From: Actinernus sp. WN-2022
Lineage: Eukaryota; Cnidaria; Anthozoa; Actiniaria; Actinernidae
DNA length: 64,000 nucleotides
NCBI GenBank assembly: GCA_030867875.1
Contig: JAOWCC010000655.1
Span: forward strand, 12,670,269-12,734,268
Direction: 5' to 3'
Numbering within the stretch: the stretch's first letter is position 1; each line of letters begins with the position of its first letter. Positions 53,501 to 64,000 of this stretch are shown piece by piece. The notes below the pieces were generated by a model. The model worked only from the letters and a program-made list of their open reading frames with translations. It had not been told where the DNA came from and did not search any database. Made by a program: the position numbers and the translations under genes.

Positions 53501-56495
53501 ATAATAATAATAATAATAATCTAAACTTATATAGCGCACTTTTCTTAAATTCAAAGGCGCTTCACAAATAATTCCGAACTAAAAAATAGTTAAATATGAG
53601 AAGAAACTAAATATTATAAAAACCAAGCAACTATGTTAAACATGATTTAGACTAAACATGTTCGAAAACTAGATATCATAGGCCTGTTGAAACAAAAATG
53701 TCTTAAGACGAGTTTTAAAAGTGTTCAATGATGGTGAGAGTTTAATGTTATCTGGTAAAGTGTTCCACAGCCTGAGCGCTGCCACAGAGAAAGCTCTATC
53801 GCCATATGTTTTTGTTGTTTTACCACTGGGAATTTTTAGAAGAAATTTGCTTTTGGAACGTAGGTGTCTGGTGGGCACATATTTTCCTAACAAGTTGCTA
53901 AGATAAATCGGTGCAAGCGCGTTGAGTGCCTTAAAAGTAAGTAGCAAGATTTTAAACATAATGCGTTGAGTTACAGGAAGCCAATGAAGTTCTATGAGTA
54001 TATGAGTTACATGATCGAATTTTCTCTTACGCATGATTAATCGGGCAGCACAGTTGTGAACTAATTGAAGTTTCTGAACAAGAGTTTGCGGAAGGCCATA
54101 AAGGAGAGAATTACAATGATCAAGCTTACAAGTAATAAATGCATGTACTAGCGTCTTGGTATTCTCAGCAGATAAGTAGTTCCTAATACGTGCAATGTTA
54201 CGAATGTGAAAGAATGAAGCCTTGCAAATAGAAGCCACTTGGGATTCCAAATTCGAAGAATCATCAAATACTACGCCGATATTGCGAGCAGACTTAGAAG
54301 AAATAATAAGATCATTGCCTATATTAAGTGGCGGAAGTTGTATTTTAGGTCGAAACTGAGATCCTATTATTAGTAGTTCAGTTTTATCAGTGTTCAGTTT
54401 TAAATTATTCAAAGACATCCAGGTGGTAATGTCATTGATACAAGCTTCGATCTTGGCTGCAACTAAAGATTCCGGTGCTTGAGAGTCAAATGAGAGGTAA
54501 ATTTGAGTGTCGTCTGCGTAGAAATGGCACATCATATCATGGCTTCTAATGAGGTCACCCAAAGGAGAAGTGTACATAAGATAAAGTAACGGTCCTAGGA
54601 CCGACCCTTGAGCCACCCCATATAGCAGATGAACAGGTGTTGACTTTTCTCCTCGGATACACACTGTTTACGACCAAGCAGGTATGAACGAATCCACGCT
54701 AGAGCATGCCCTGTTATTCCAAAGCAGGCAGTCAGACGCCCAAGCAGAATTTCATGATCAACGGTGTCAAATGCCGATGAAAGGTCCAGTAACACCAAGG
54801 CCACCGTTCGATGTTGGTCTATGGCTCTTAAAATGTCGTTCTGGACCCTCAGCAAAGCAGTCTCAGTGCTATGCCGACTTTTATAGGCTGACTGAAAAAC
54901 TTAACCAAAGTTATTATCATCGACATAGTCAATCATTTGGGATGCCACAACCTTTTCAATAACCTTAGAGATGAATGTAAGATTAGATACTGGTCGGAAG
55001 TTCTTAAATTCCTCGTGACTCAAGCCAAACTTCTTCAACAAGGGGCCAATCTGTGCGACCTTTAAAGCGTCTGGCATAGTAGCAGACTCTAGAGAGACAT
55101 TGACAATGTTGGTGATAGCAGGTAATAATTGAGGAAAGCACTGCTTCAGGACGGAAGCTGTAACAGGATCAAGGTCACAGAACTTGATTTTAGACGAGCT
55201 GATCAGATCTGCCACTTGTCTAGGATTAACACTTTCGAAGGATGATAGCTGACATCTTAGGTTAGATTCATCTTGCAAGGAACTTGGATTGGCAGCTAAT
55301 ACACTTGCTCGTATCATATGAATCTTATCAATAAAGAATGCATTAAATCGATTAACGAGTTCTTTATCGGAGTTACAAGATGGGAAACAAGCTTCAGGCT
55401 TACGATTCAAAAGGCTATCAACTATTCGAAAGAGCGTTTGCTGATTTCCTTTGTTACAGTCAATAACAGACGAGAAATAACTTTCTTTAGCATTCCTCAC
55501 CATATCGTTCACTATAAGGCATTGTTCAGTATACAAGCAGTGATCCTCATCCGAATTAGAGGCTCTCCATTTGCGCTCCAGCTTTCTACGGGCCCTTTTT
55601 GCTTCCAATATGTCCGCAGTAAACCAGGGCTTATGGGGGCGTGTTGAGATTAAACGTCGTTTCACCGGTGCATACGCATCCAACAGCGACGTCAGGGTGG
55701 AGTTGTAGCTGGAAATTAGGTTAGATAAACACTCCGGCGGTGATGTAAGTAGGTTGGAGTTTTCCAGATCAGAGCAAAATCCGTCTATATCCATAGCACG
55801 TAATTTACGATAGGAGACCCACTTACGATCAGGTTGACGCTTCTTTGATAGAAGATCACACCTGACAGCAAAGTGATCAGACAAACCTGGGTTTGATACA
55901 GTGTAGTTAGATGTAAAGTCTTCCTCACTTCTTGTGATAACCAGATCGAGTACATGACCCCCACGTGAGTCACAGAGGACACATTCTGCATCAGGTTAAA
56001 TGAGTGTAATAGCCCAAGGAAGCTACCAGTGTTCCGATCATCAGTAACGTCTATATGAAGATTGAAGTCACCAGTTAAGAGAAGAAGTCCAGGTGCAGTA
56101 ACCAATTGTTCCAGATAGTCAGAAAAATCACTTATAAAGTCGTTAAAATTCAGATTTGGAGGACGGTATATTACAATGAGACGAAAAGTAGAACCTGAAG
56201 ATTTAATTAGTAGTTCTATGTGTTCAAAAGAACGGTAATTAGCCCGATGCTCCCGCTCGATTTTATAGTGACCCCTTAACACAACGCCAACTCCACCACC
56301 ATTAGAGCCCAATCTCGGTGAATGATGAAAAACAAAACCATCCGGAAAAACAACTTGTATGTAATAATAATCGTAGTCACTCCCACGCAGCCAGGTTTCC
56401 GTAACAGCTAGGATGTCAATATTACAGTCCGAGACGAAGTCGTGAATTATACGCGATTTATTGCAGATGGTTCTTGCATTAATACAGAAATGATG
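53501..56495 (-). pseudogene. Nearly complete CR1/L2-like LINE inserted in Gypsy
   Basis: Apurinic endonuclease domain from about 56490 (INARTICNKSRI, DILAVTETWL, LTGDFNLHID), then a linker (RPHKPWFTADILEAKR). RT follows: [55 protein letters not shown] and FYADDTQIY (YADD at 54509-54520). The C-terminal part has ENTKTLVHAFITCKLDHCNS and LWNTLPDNIK. The 3' UTR has a GCGCTATATAA-type end and an (AAT)n tail at 53501-53520. A frameshift near 55960, a TAA at 54901-54903 and a frameshift near 54660 inactivate it. The 5' end is truncated at the start of the endonuclease. Confidence 0.9.
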
Positions 56496-59142
56496 TAGTG
56501 TGCTGGAAACTCCAGGTCTTCGCAAAGCCAGCGAACTCCGCTGACGAGAACTGCGGCCCGTTATCCGTGATCAGTGTGTCTGGTATGCCAAATCTGGCAA
56601 ACACTGCTTTCAACTCCTTTATTATGGCTCTGGAGGTAATACCATTGAGACGGGCAACTTCGATATAGTTGCTGTAGTAGTCACTGATGACAATCAGTGT
56701 TCGGTTGTCAAAATCACAAAGGTCTGCCGTGCCCTTGGCCCAAGGGCGTGTGACAAACGCATGTTGTTGTAAGGGTTCCTTGCCCTGGCCATTTCGGTGA
56801 GCCAGGCAGACGTCGCACTTTGAGATATATTCTTTCATCTCAGTCGTCATGCGAGGCCAGTAGAGGGTTTCCCGAGCTCGGCGGATGTATCCTTCGATGC
56901 CGCTGTCAGATGCATGTGTCTTCTGCAGGAGCTCTCTCCTCAAAACAGTAGGCACAACAACTTGCTGGCCTTTGAAGATGAGTTCCCCTTGTACGGTCAA
57001 CTCATCGCGCACGTCAAAGTAAGGCCGCACACATTCTGGGACTTCCGCTCTGGTATCTGGCCAACCACCTCTGATTATCTTACGGAGCTTCTGCTGTACT
57101 GGGTCGTCAAGAGCTGCATTCTTCATTTCTTGCCATCTATCCTCGGTCACCAGCAACCAACATCGATGATCTATTTCCTCCAGCTCTCGTATGTAGTCGC
57201 ATACATTTACTTCTGGTAAGTATGCGCGGCTCAGCGTATCCGCCAGGAGCATTTCTTTCCCTCTTTTATAGTTGACTTGTAGACTGTAGTTTTGTAGGCG
57301 TAACAGCATGCGTTGCAGACGTTTTGGGTCCGACGCTAATGGTTTCTTGAAAATAGGCTCCAGGAGCTTGTGATCAGTCTGTACATTAACTTGCTTGCGG
57401 CCATATACATAGGCGTCAAACCGATCACAGGCGAAGACAATCCCCAGCAACTCTTTTTCAATCTGCACGTAGCGTGTCTCCGCCGGCGTCAGTGCTCGCG
57501 ATGCATATGCAACGGGTTGCCCGTTCTGCATGAGGGCCGCCCCCAATCCCGACTGAGACGCATCGCACTGTATGATCACCTCGTCATGCAGACTGTAGTA
57601 ACGCAGAACTGGGGTATGGGTTACTGCGTCTTTCAGTTTCTCGAACGCAGTTTGTTGTGGTTCATCCCAGACCCACAGTGTGTCCTGCTGCGTCAGGTCC
57701 CTTAGCGGCTTGGTGACGTCAGACAGGTGAGGAAGAAACTTAGCAAGATACTGCGTTAGTCCCAACAGCCGTTGTACACCTTGTTTATCTGTTGGGGCCG
57801 GCATCTCCACTATTGCGCGGACTTTGGAAGGGTCTACTTTAAGTCCCTTATCTGTTGTCATGTGACCAATAAAGAGCACCTCTTGCTGTCTCAGCTTCAG
57901 CTTCTCGATATTCAGTCGCACATTTCGTTCCTCACACCTTTTTAGGAACGCCAGCAGATTCTTGTCGTGGTTTCTAACCGCCTCTTCGAACGTGTTTCCA
58001 TATCCAACTGCAATGAAATCATCAGCAACAACTTCTACACCGGTCAGACCTTCTATGATCTCATGCATCCGCCTTTGGAAGACCTCAGGAGCTGAGGAAA
58101 TCCCAAAGGGCATGCGCCTCCAACGATAGCGGCCGAAGGGTGTCTGGAACGTCGTCAGGTAGGTGGACTCTTCCTCAAGGTTTACGTGCCAAAACCAGTT
58201 CCGAACATCCATCAGGCTGAAGACTTTGGCTCCGTGGAGACGCGTTGCGATATCTTCGATAGTAGGTAGCTGGTAATTATCTCTTTGTATTGCGCGGTTT
58301 AAGTCTTTCGGGTCAAGACATATGCGCAGTTTTCCATTATTCTTTGGGACAGCGACGATGGAGCTGATCCACTCAGTGGGCGTGGTCACTGCCGCTATAA
58401 TTCCTTGAGCTTCTAAGTCATCCAGCGCGTCCTTTAGCTTGGATCTCAGAGCAACCGCGATTCTGCGTGGAGCGTGTTGGACTGGTGGTACAGTTTCATC
58501 GAGCCTGATCTTGTACTCACCACTCAGCTGCCCTACTCCCTCTCCGAATACGTCTGGAAACTTTGCCATCAGTTCCTCCTTTGTCAGTGGTGTACGCTGT
58601 TCTTGTACGGCGTATACTGGGGCGTTCTCAATTTTTGGTTTGTTCAGCAGATCATTATCCTTGTACTTGATGATATTCATGGCAAGACATGCCTTGATGC
58701 CAAGAACTGGACGGATCGCTTCGCTGTCCACGAGACGGAAGTCCTGGACACATGTGAAGTCGTTTCGCCAGACGCGAAGTCTTACTTGACCGATGACTTT
58801 AATCTTAGAACCTCCGTAGGCGACCAGTGACGTTTGTTTGCGGTTTACCTTGACGAGGTTTTCGTCCTTTGTTGCCTTCCGGTAAATGTGTAACGGCAGC
58901 ACGTTACACTGTGCTCCGCTGTCGGGCTGGAAACGGACAAAACTGCCTGATTCTAATTTTAATGTCACCAGTTGAGAGTCATCAAGGTTTACGGCTGTCA
59001 CTTCATCCGTCTGGTACATTTCGTCTGAAACTTCATCTTCTAGATCGGCTGCCTTCACTTCCTTAGTTCGGCATCGTGATATAAAATGATTCCGCTTTCC
59101 GCATTTATGGCACTCCTTTCCAGTCGCTGGACACATAAACAC
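56496..59142 (-). pseudogene. Gypsy pol (zinc knuckle to integrase core), split by LINE
   Basis: One open frame of about 880 codons. Zinc knuckle CHKCGKRNHFISRC, protease PDSGAQCNVLP, RT with SLMDVRNWFWHVNLEEESTY and VVADDFIAVG, RNase H IQCDASQSGLGAALMQ and TDHKLLEP, integrase zinc region GYIRRARETLYWPRM with CDVC, then core DLCDFD and ITDNGPQFSS. The frame is intact until it runs into the LINE at about 56495, before the catalytic Glu. Gag and the 5' LTR are missing on the right, where a hairpin element sits at 59196. Confidence 0.9.
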
Positions 59143-59195
59143 TCAGCCAATTAGCGCGCGTGTTTCCTCTGGGGATGTGTACAGGTAATAATGTC

Positions 59196-59394
59196 AATAG
59201 CCCACTTCCGAGATATGCCTCACTTCCTACGTACAAAGGAATCAATACGAGGCTCCGTGCATAATGCTCAGTAATTCGTGACAAACTACAGAAGTGCTGT
59301 AGTCTTGTCACGAACGACTGGGCATTATGCACGGAGCCTCGTATTGATTCCTTTGTACGTAGGAAGTGAGGCATATCTCGGAAGTGCGCTATTA
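59196..59394. mobile_element. Near-perfect long hairpin MITE
   Basis: About 85-bp inverted arms (cacttccgagatatgcctca, cttcctacgtacaaaggaat, caatacgaggctccgtgcat) separated by about 40 bp. The two arms are almost identical, so the insertion is young or the palindrome is maintained. Confidence 0.9.
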
Positions 59395-59399
59395 CTGTG

Positions 59400-59799
59400 C
59401 TACTGTTTTTTGTTGTGGAATAATCGGGATACTAACCGGAACACCGGAATTAATTGCTCAAGAAGTTGTGTACATGCGTACGTGATCCCGTTAATTGGAT
59501 TTCATGGGAAGGTCGCCACGTGGCCAAATACGGTAAACCAGGGAGGTGGGTAAACATTCTGAATAATTTGATTGTGAAATATACAGGAAATGACTGGATT
59601 AGATCATTTACGTTATAAGAATGGAATTTGGTTCCTGTCAGATTTAGTACAAATAGAGGCCAGGACATGATTGTAAGACACTCAAAAGGATGCAGATGTA
59701 ACAGAATAAAATGGAGAAAACACAATCCTTTTGTAGTTATTGGGGAACCGGCGCACAGTAGAAGTCTTTACGCAGAGGTTTTTTACGACACTTGGTCCT
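59400..59799. other. Junction between Gypsy and BEL/Pao remnants
   Basis: No motif recognised. The plus frame that starts at 59628 becomes BEL-like only from about 59800. No LTR was identified. Confidence 0.35.
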
Positions 59800-60180
59800 T
59801 CGAGCCGGATAACAGCGCTATTGCGGGCTTTGCTCTAACCGGTGCCAATTACGAGGCGGCGGTAAAATTATTGAAACAACGATTCGGAAAAAAGACGGCT
59901 GTACAAAGGGCTCACATCAGTGAACTGCTGAAGGCGGCGCCCGTATACAGTGAGAAAGAAACAGAGAGGCTGAGGACACTCTGTGACACGATCGAAATCC
60001 ACTACCGCGGGCTGGAAGCGCTTGAAGTGGGTGAGGAGACGTACTCAAACATCGTGGTGCCAGCGCTTTTAGAGAAACTCCCAGAGACGGTGCGTTTAAC
60101 AATAACCAGGGGAGAGGGTTTTTGGAGTGGTCCGTGGGCGGTATGCTGAAGAAACTGTAGAAGGAAGTGGAGTTGAGGGA
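59800..60180 (+). pseudogene. BEL/Pao Gag fragment
   Basis: GFALTGANYEAAVKLLKQRF, then AHISELLKAAPV, TERLRTLCDTIEIHYRGLEA and VPALLEKLPETVRLTITRG. This is the conserved Gag region of BEL/Pao elements (the DUF1759 type, from memory). The N-terminal part is missing or degraded and the frame closes at 60149. Confidence 0.8.
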
Positions 60181-60289
60181 AGAGCACCGACTGCAAGGGC
60201 CTCTCAGCAGAAGTGGGGCAAGTTCAGGGCGTTCTGAGGGTCGCAGGAGTGCACAAGCAACAACTGGGATTACTTTGCTCACTGGGACG

Positions 60290-60560
60290 CCAAGAGAGGG
60301 ATGTGCCTTCTGCAGAGGAAACCACGGACACGAGGACTGCAAAAGGGTCACCGATTTGAAGGAACGTAAGGCCTTAGTACGAAGATTTGTAGAGATAATG
60401 TCAAGTGTAAAACGAGTTCTAGCTCTGAACACCGTACTGCTATTTTTAGTGCTCAGGACGATGATAAGCCATCGGAAGGGGTGGGTAACAGTAAGTGTAA
60501 TGAAGCGCAAAGAAATCGTCCAGCCAATAATCCTAGTACAACGGGTTTGGTAGTAGGGGC
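60290..60560 (+). pseudogene. BEL/Pao zinc knuckle region
   Basis: REGCAFCRGNHGHEDCKRV is a CCHC-type knuckle, followed by LKERKALVRRF. The frame then drifts. It links Gag to the protease. Confidence 0.7.
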
Positions 60561-60870
60561 TGGAGCAAGAATCGCTTTGCAAACTGCACAGGCGGTACTT
60601 AAGGGGTCCGGAGGACAAAGTAGAATTCGGGTAATTCTTGACTCGGGAAGCCATAAGTCGTTTATTACAGCAAAGGCTGTTGAATCAAGTAATATTTCGG
60701 TAGTTAGACGAGAATGGTTAAACCTTAGTACATTTGGGAGGAAGACCAAAGAGAACGGGTTGAGAGATGTCGTTCGGGTTTACGTAAGTCCTCTAGAAGG
60801 CGGAATAATGTTGTCGTTCGAGGCGTATGTAGGTACCGGAGATCACTCGCATAAAGAACGTATACGTTGA
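60481..60870 (+). pseudogene. BEL/Pao aspartic protease
   Basis: ARIALQTAQAVLKG, then RIRVILDSGSHKSFITAKAV with an intact DSG, and WLNLSTFGRK. This fits the retropepsin domain of BEL/Pao. The continuation (IGADYLWNF at about 60960) is in another frame. Confidence 0.85.
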
Positions 60871-62330
60871 GGTAGCCAAGAACGATTCCCTCACCTGAAG
60901 GATCTATGGTTTTCAGATGTAAATAAGACGCAAGAGAATCTGAATATAGACGTGCTTATAGGAGCGGACTACTTGTGGAATTTCCAGAAAAGGGAAATCA
61001 AACGGGGGAGGCAGACGAGCCCGTTGCCATTGAGACAGAGCTAGGTTGTGTTTTATCGGGATCGCTCAAAGTAAAGGACGTAGATGGCGGAGAGAATGTT
61101 CAGAGCGTAGAGGCAGGAGCTAATCTAATCAATGTTAACAATGTTGTAACACAGAGTGCGTTGATAGAGAAGAGTGAATAGGGCAGGAAGACGCGGTACA
61201 TTAGGCATTCACGGACAACATAACATTTAACGGAGAGCGTTACTCGGTACAATTGCTTTGGAAAATGGGTCACGGTAAATTATCTAGTAACTACGAAAAC
61301 AGCCTGTCACGCATGAAGAGCCAGGTAAGACGTTTTAGAAAGGAACCAGAACTATTAGAGGAATACGACGCAATCATTAAGGATAAGTTAGCGAAGGGCA
61401 TAATAGAGAAAGTGATGGAACTAGATACAGCAGAATCAGTTCACTATATCCCTCACCAGGCTGTAATAAGAAAAGACGCCAAGACAACTCGTTTAGGATT
61501 GTATATGATGCCAGTTCTAAGGAAGGTAAGCATGGCTTGTCTCTGAACGATTGCTAAGTTACATGTAGGTCCGTCTCTTAATCCGTTGCTAATGAACATC
61601 CTGTTGCGGTTTAGGGAGAACAGAGTCGCATTAGTTGGAGATATAGAGAAGACGTTCCTAAATGTAGGAATAGACAGCAAATATCGAGATTTCCTAAGGT
61701 TTCTATGTATAGACAACACTAGTAACGATAGCGGTAAGGCAGTTTTGTCGCGTAGTGTTTGGGGTAAACGTATCGCCGTTTCTGCTGAACGGAACAATTA
61801 GACACCACTTGGGTTATTATACAAATTCAGACCCTAAATTCGTAGAGAAAATGGTTTCTACGTAGATGACCTAGTGAGCGGGGAGAACACGGTAAGTTAC
61901 GCGTTTACGTTGTTCCAGAAAGCCAAAGAGAGAATGAATAGCGGAGGATTTAGACTGCGTAAATGGCAGACAAACGACGCGACACTTAGAGATATGATCC
62001 ATATAACAGAGCAAATGGTGAGTGAAGAGAATACTAATAATCTGGACGATTCAGAGACGTACGCGAAAGCATCTTTAGCAACACAGAGTGTAAATCCAGC
62101 AGCGCAGAAAGTATTAGGTCTTTCGTGGAATTGTGACTCAGATACGATTTACTTTAATTTTGAGCAAACGGAAGGAAAAGCCGAAAAGAAACAGCCGACG
62201 AAGCGTAACTTATTGAGCATAATTGCAGGCCTTTTTGACCCCTTGGGAATTTTTATCCCAGTTACCGTTAAGTTACCAGTTACAGTTAAGCATGAAAATT
62301 CTGTTCCAAGAATTATGCGCTGTTGAGATG
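60870..62330 (+). pseudogene. BEL/Pao reverse transcriptase
   Basis: Frames in order: IETELGCVLSGSLK; LWKMGHGKLSSNYENSLSRM and KLAKGIIEKV, SVHYIPHQAVIRKDAKTTRL; NILLRFRENRVALVGDIEKT; FYVDDLVSG (YVDD at 61859-61870); and LRKWQTNDATLRD, VLGLSWNCDSDTI, LLSIIAGLFDPLGIFIPVT. At least four frame changes and several stops occur. The YVDD motif is intact, but the gene is not translatable. Confidence 0.85.
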
Positions 62331-63030
62331 GACTGGGATCAGCGACTAGCCGGAGAAACGAAGGTGAGATGGGACAGATGGATGAAAGACTTACTAAAGA
62401 CTAAAGAAATCAGTATCAGTCGGTGTGTTTATGATCATCCACCGGAGTGCGTGACAGAATGTCATTTACATGGATTTGGGGACGCGAGTAAGAAAGCTTA
62501 CAGCGCAGTCGTGTATCTTGTGTATCAGTTAGAAGATGCGTCACGCCATGTAAAACTCTTGGCTAGTAAGACTAGAGTCGCGTCTTTGAAACAGCTCACT
62601 ATACCAAGGTTAGAGTTAATGTCAGCAGTGATATTGTCGCAGCTAATGGAGACCGTAAGGAATGCATTGCGTTCACAGTTGGAAGTGCAAGGAGTGACAT
62701 ATTCATTTGGCTGGACAGTAAAACCGCGCTATGCTGGATCCAGAACAGAGGTGAGTGGAAGCAGTTCGTAAGGCATAGGGTAAACACTATCCTTGAACGT
62801 ATGAACAAAACTGACTGGAGGCATTGCCCAGGTGAGTGTAACCCAGCGGATGTAGGATCCAGTGGGGCTACAGCGACTGCGTTTAAGAGCAGTAAACTAT
62901 GGTGGGAAGGACCGGAATGGTTGTCAAGGCCAGATATAGAGTGGCCGCTTGTGGACATTGTCAAAACACCGGAAAGCCAAACGGAAGAAAAAAGGTCGAC
63001 GGCTAATCTCCTGGCAGTGAATGTAAATAA
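62330..63030 (+). pseudogene. BEL/Pao RNase H and connection
   Basis: CHLHGFGDASKKAYSAVVYL, then LLASKTRVASLKQLTIPRLE and LMSAVILSQLM, followed by CPGECNPADVGSSG and WWEGPEWLSRP. This is the BEL/Pao series between RT and integrase, with a frameshift near 62770. Confidence 0.8.
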
Positions 63031-63066
63031 CGAGGTAAGTATCAGCAACGCGATAGATATTGAGAG

Positions 63067-64000
63067 ATGTGGAACGTACAAGAAATTAGTACGAGTAACC
63101 GCGTGGGCACAGGGAACGTTAAGGCACAGCTTAGCGGGGATGACAAATCAATAGGTGAGTTAAAGGCACGCGAGCTTGACAGAGGTGAATCCGAATCCGA
63201 AGTGGCCCAGACAGAGTCGAAGGAGCAGAAAAATTTCAAGGAACTGGTAAGTCAGCTAGGGCTAGAAGAGACAATAGGAATATTAAGATGTGGAGGAAGA
63301 CTTGGAAAATCGGACTTAGAAGTTGATGCTAAAACTCCAATCATTTTACCCAAGCAACATAGGCTAACTGAATTGATAATCGGAGTAAGATCAACTCTTG
63401 CAGAGGTAAGGGCAAAGTATTGGATGCCAAAAGGAAGACAAGTAGTGAAGAAGATACTTGGTAAATGCGTTATTTGCAAGAGACAAATAGGTAGACCTTA
63501 CGCGGCGCCAGAAACAACGCCAAGAGGCGCCACCATTTTCAAGATCAGGTGTGGATTTTGCAGGACCTTTGTTTGTGAAGAATGCGACAGGCACAGGTAT
63601 GGATAAAGTTTACATTGCATTGTTTTCGTGTTGCGTGACCAGAGCAATACACTTAGAGCTTGTAGGAGATTTGACAGCAGATACGTTTAGAAGATGTCTC
63701 AGAAAGTTCATCGCGAGACGAGGTATGCCAGCGCTAATGATTTCTGACAACGCGAAAACATTTCAGGCGACCGAGAAGGCGCTAAAGGCACTGTTCAACC
63801 ACCCTGAGGTAAGGAGTGATCCTGCTAATATGCGAATAGAATGGAAATTTAATTTGGAGAGAACTCCGTGGTGGGAAGGGTTTTTCGAGCGTATGGTAGG
63901 CAATGTAAACAGTGTCTGAGAAAGGTGCTAGGGAATGCTAGGCTGACGCTAGAAGAGTTAGCCACAGTGCTAGTAGAAGCAGAAGCAACCATTAACTGTA
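63067..64000 (+). pseudogene. BEL/Pao integrase, cut by window edge
   Basis: RCGGRLGKSDLEVDAKTPII, then an H/C zinc region (HRLTELIIG, CVICKRQIGRPYAAPETTPR), then in the next frame MDFAGPLFVK, VYIALFSCCVTRAIHLELVG, RRGMPALMISDNAKTFQA and LERTPWWEGFFERMVG. The catalytic D, D and E are all present, across a frameshift near 63580. A further frameshift near 63915 leads to CLRKVLGNARLTLEELATVL. The element continues past 64000. Confidence 0.85.

Noticed and set aside
58439..58830. Plus-strand frames of 116 and 118 codons
   Set aside because: Shadows of the long minus-strand Gypsy pol frame.
59917..60654. 245-codon minus frame
   Set aside because: Antisense to BEL/Pao Gag and protease. The sense frames carry the diagnostic motifs; this one has none.

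Overview
The window reads as nuclear DNA of an invertebrate animal, most likely a cnidarian such as a stony coral or sea anemone. The evidence is AT-rich sequence, GT-AG introns, a secreted PAN/EGF/fibrinogen-domain gene of a kind common in anthozoans, and a dense load of Penelope-like, Gypsy, BEL/Pao, CR1/L2-like and Polinton-like elements plus many short inverted-repeat elements. The species assignment is inference. There are no bacterial-style operons.

Layout. 1-2200: a 79-bp minisatellite, the tail of a Penelope-like element with a GIY-YIG nuclease domain, and small inverted-repeat elements. 2200-6520 (minus): a LINE 3' end joined directly to a broken copy of an uncharacterised gene family whose acidic residues are arranged as in FEN/XPG-type nucleases. 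7200-9400 (plus): three small gene-like stretches, one being a signal-peptide ORF with a single in-frame TAG. 9900-13000: TTAA- and TA-flanked inverted-repeat elements. 13197-31023 (minus): the best host gene, seven coding exons whose phases all fit (1359 nt, 452 codons plus stop), encoding signal peptide, PAN domain, a short Cys module, two calcium-binding EGF domains and a fibrinogen C-terminal domain. Its introns hold a 5-kb mini-Polinton (14938-19970), a possible small secreted-peptide gene on the opposite strand (23749-24396), SINE and LINE pieces and fold-back elements. 31-34.5 kb: upstream flank with more fold-back elements. 34541-41475: a 3.4-kb tandem duplication, each copy with a 37-bp minisatellite. 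41.6-64 kb: a retrotransposon graveyard with a minus-strand Gypsy, a SINE, a second Gypsy-like element with gag and protease, a third Gypsy split by a nearly complete LINE, and a plus-strand BEL/Pao element running off the right edge.

How parts connect. The minisatellite at 211-705 is built from a 79-bp slice spanning the exon 5 donor site of the fibrinogen-domain gene about 22 kb away, bounded by a 5-bp microhomology. The mini-Polinton sits in intron 6 of that gene and has itself been hit by a TTAA-specific element. The 3.4-kb duplication carries sequence resembling the Polinton terminal repeats. Nearly all transposon genes are broken by stops or frameshifts; the fibrinogen-domain gene is the only long reading frame that looks intact across many exons.
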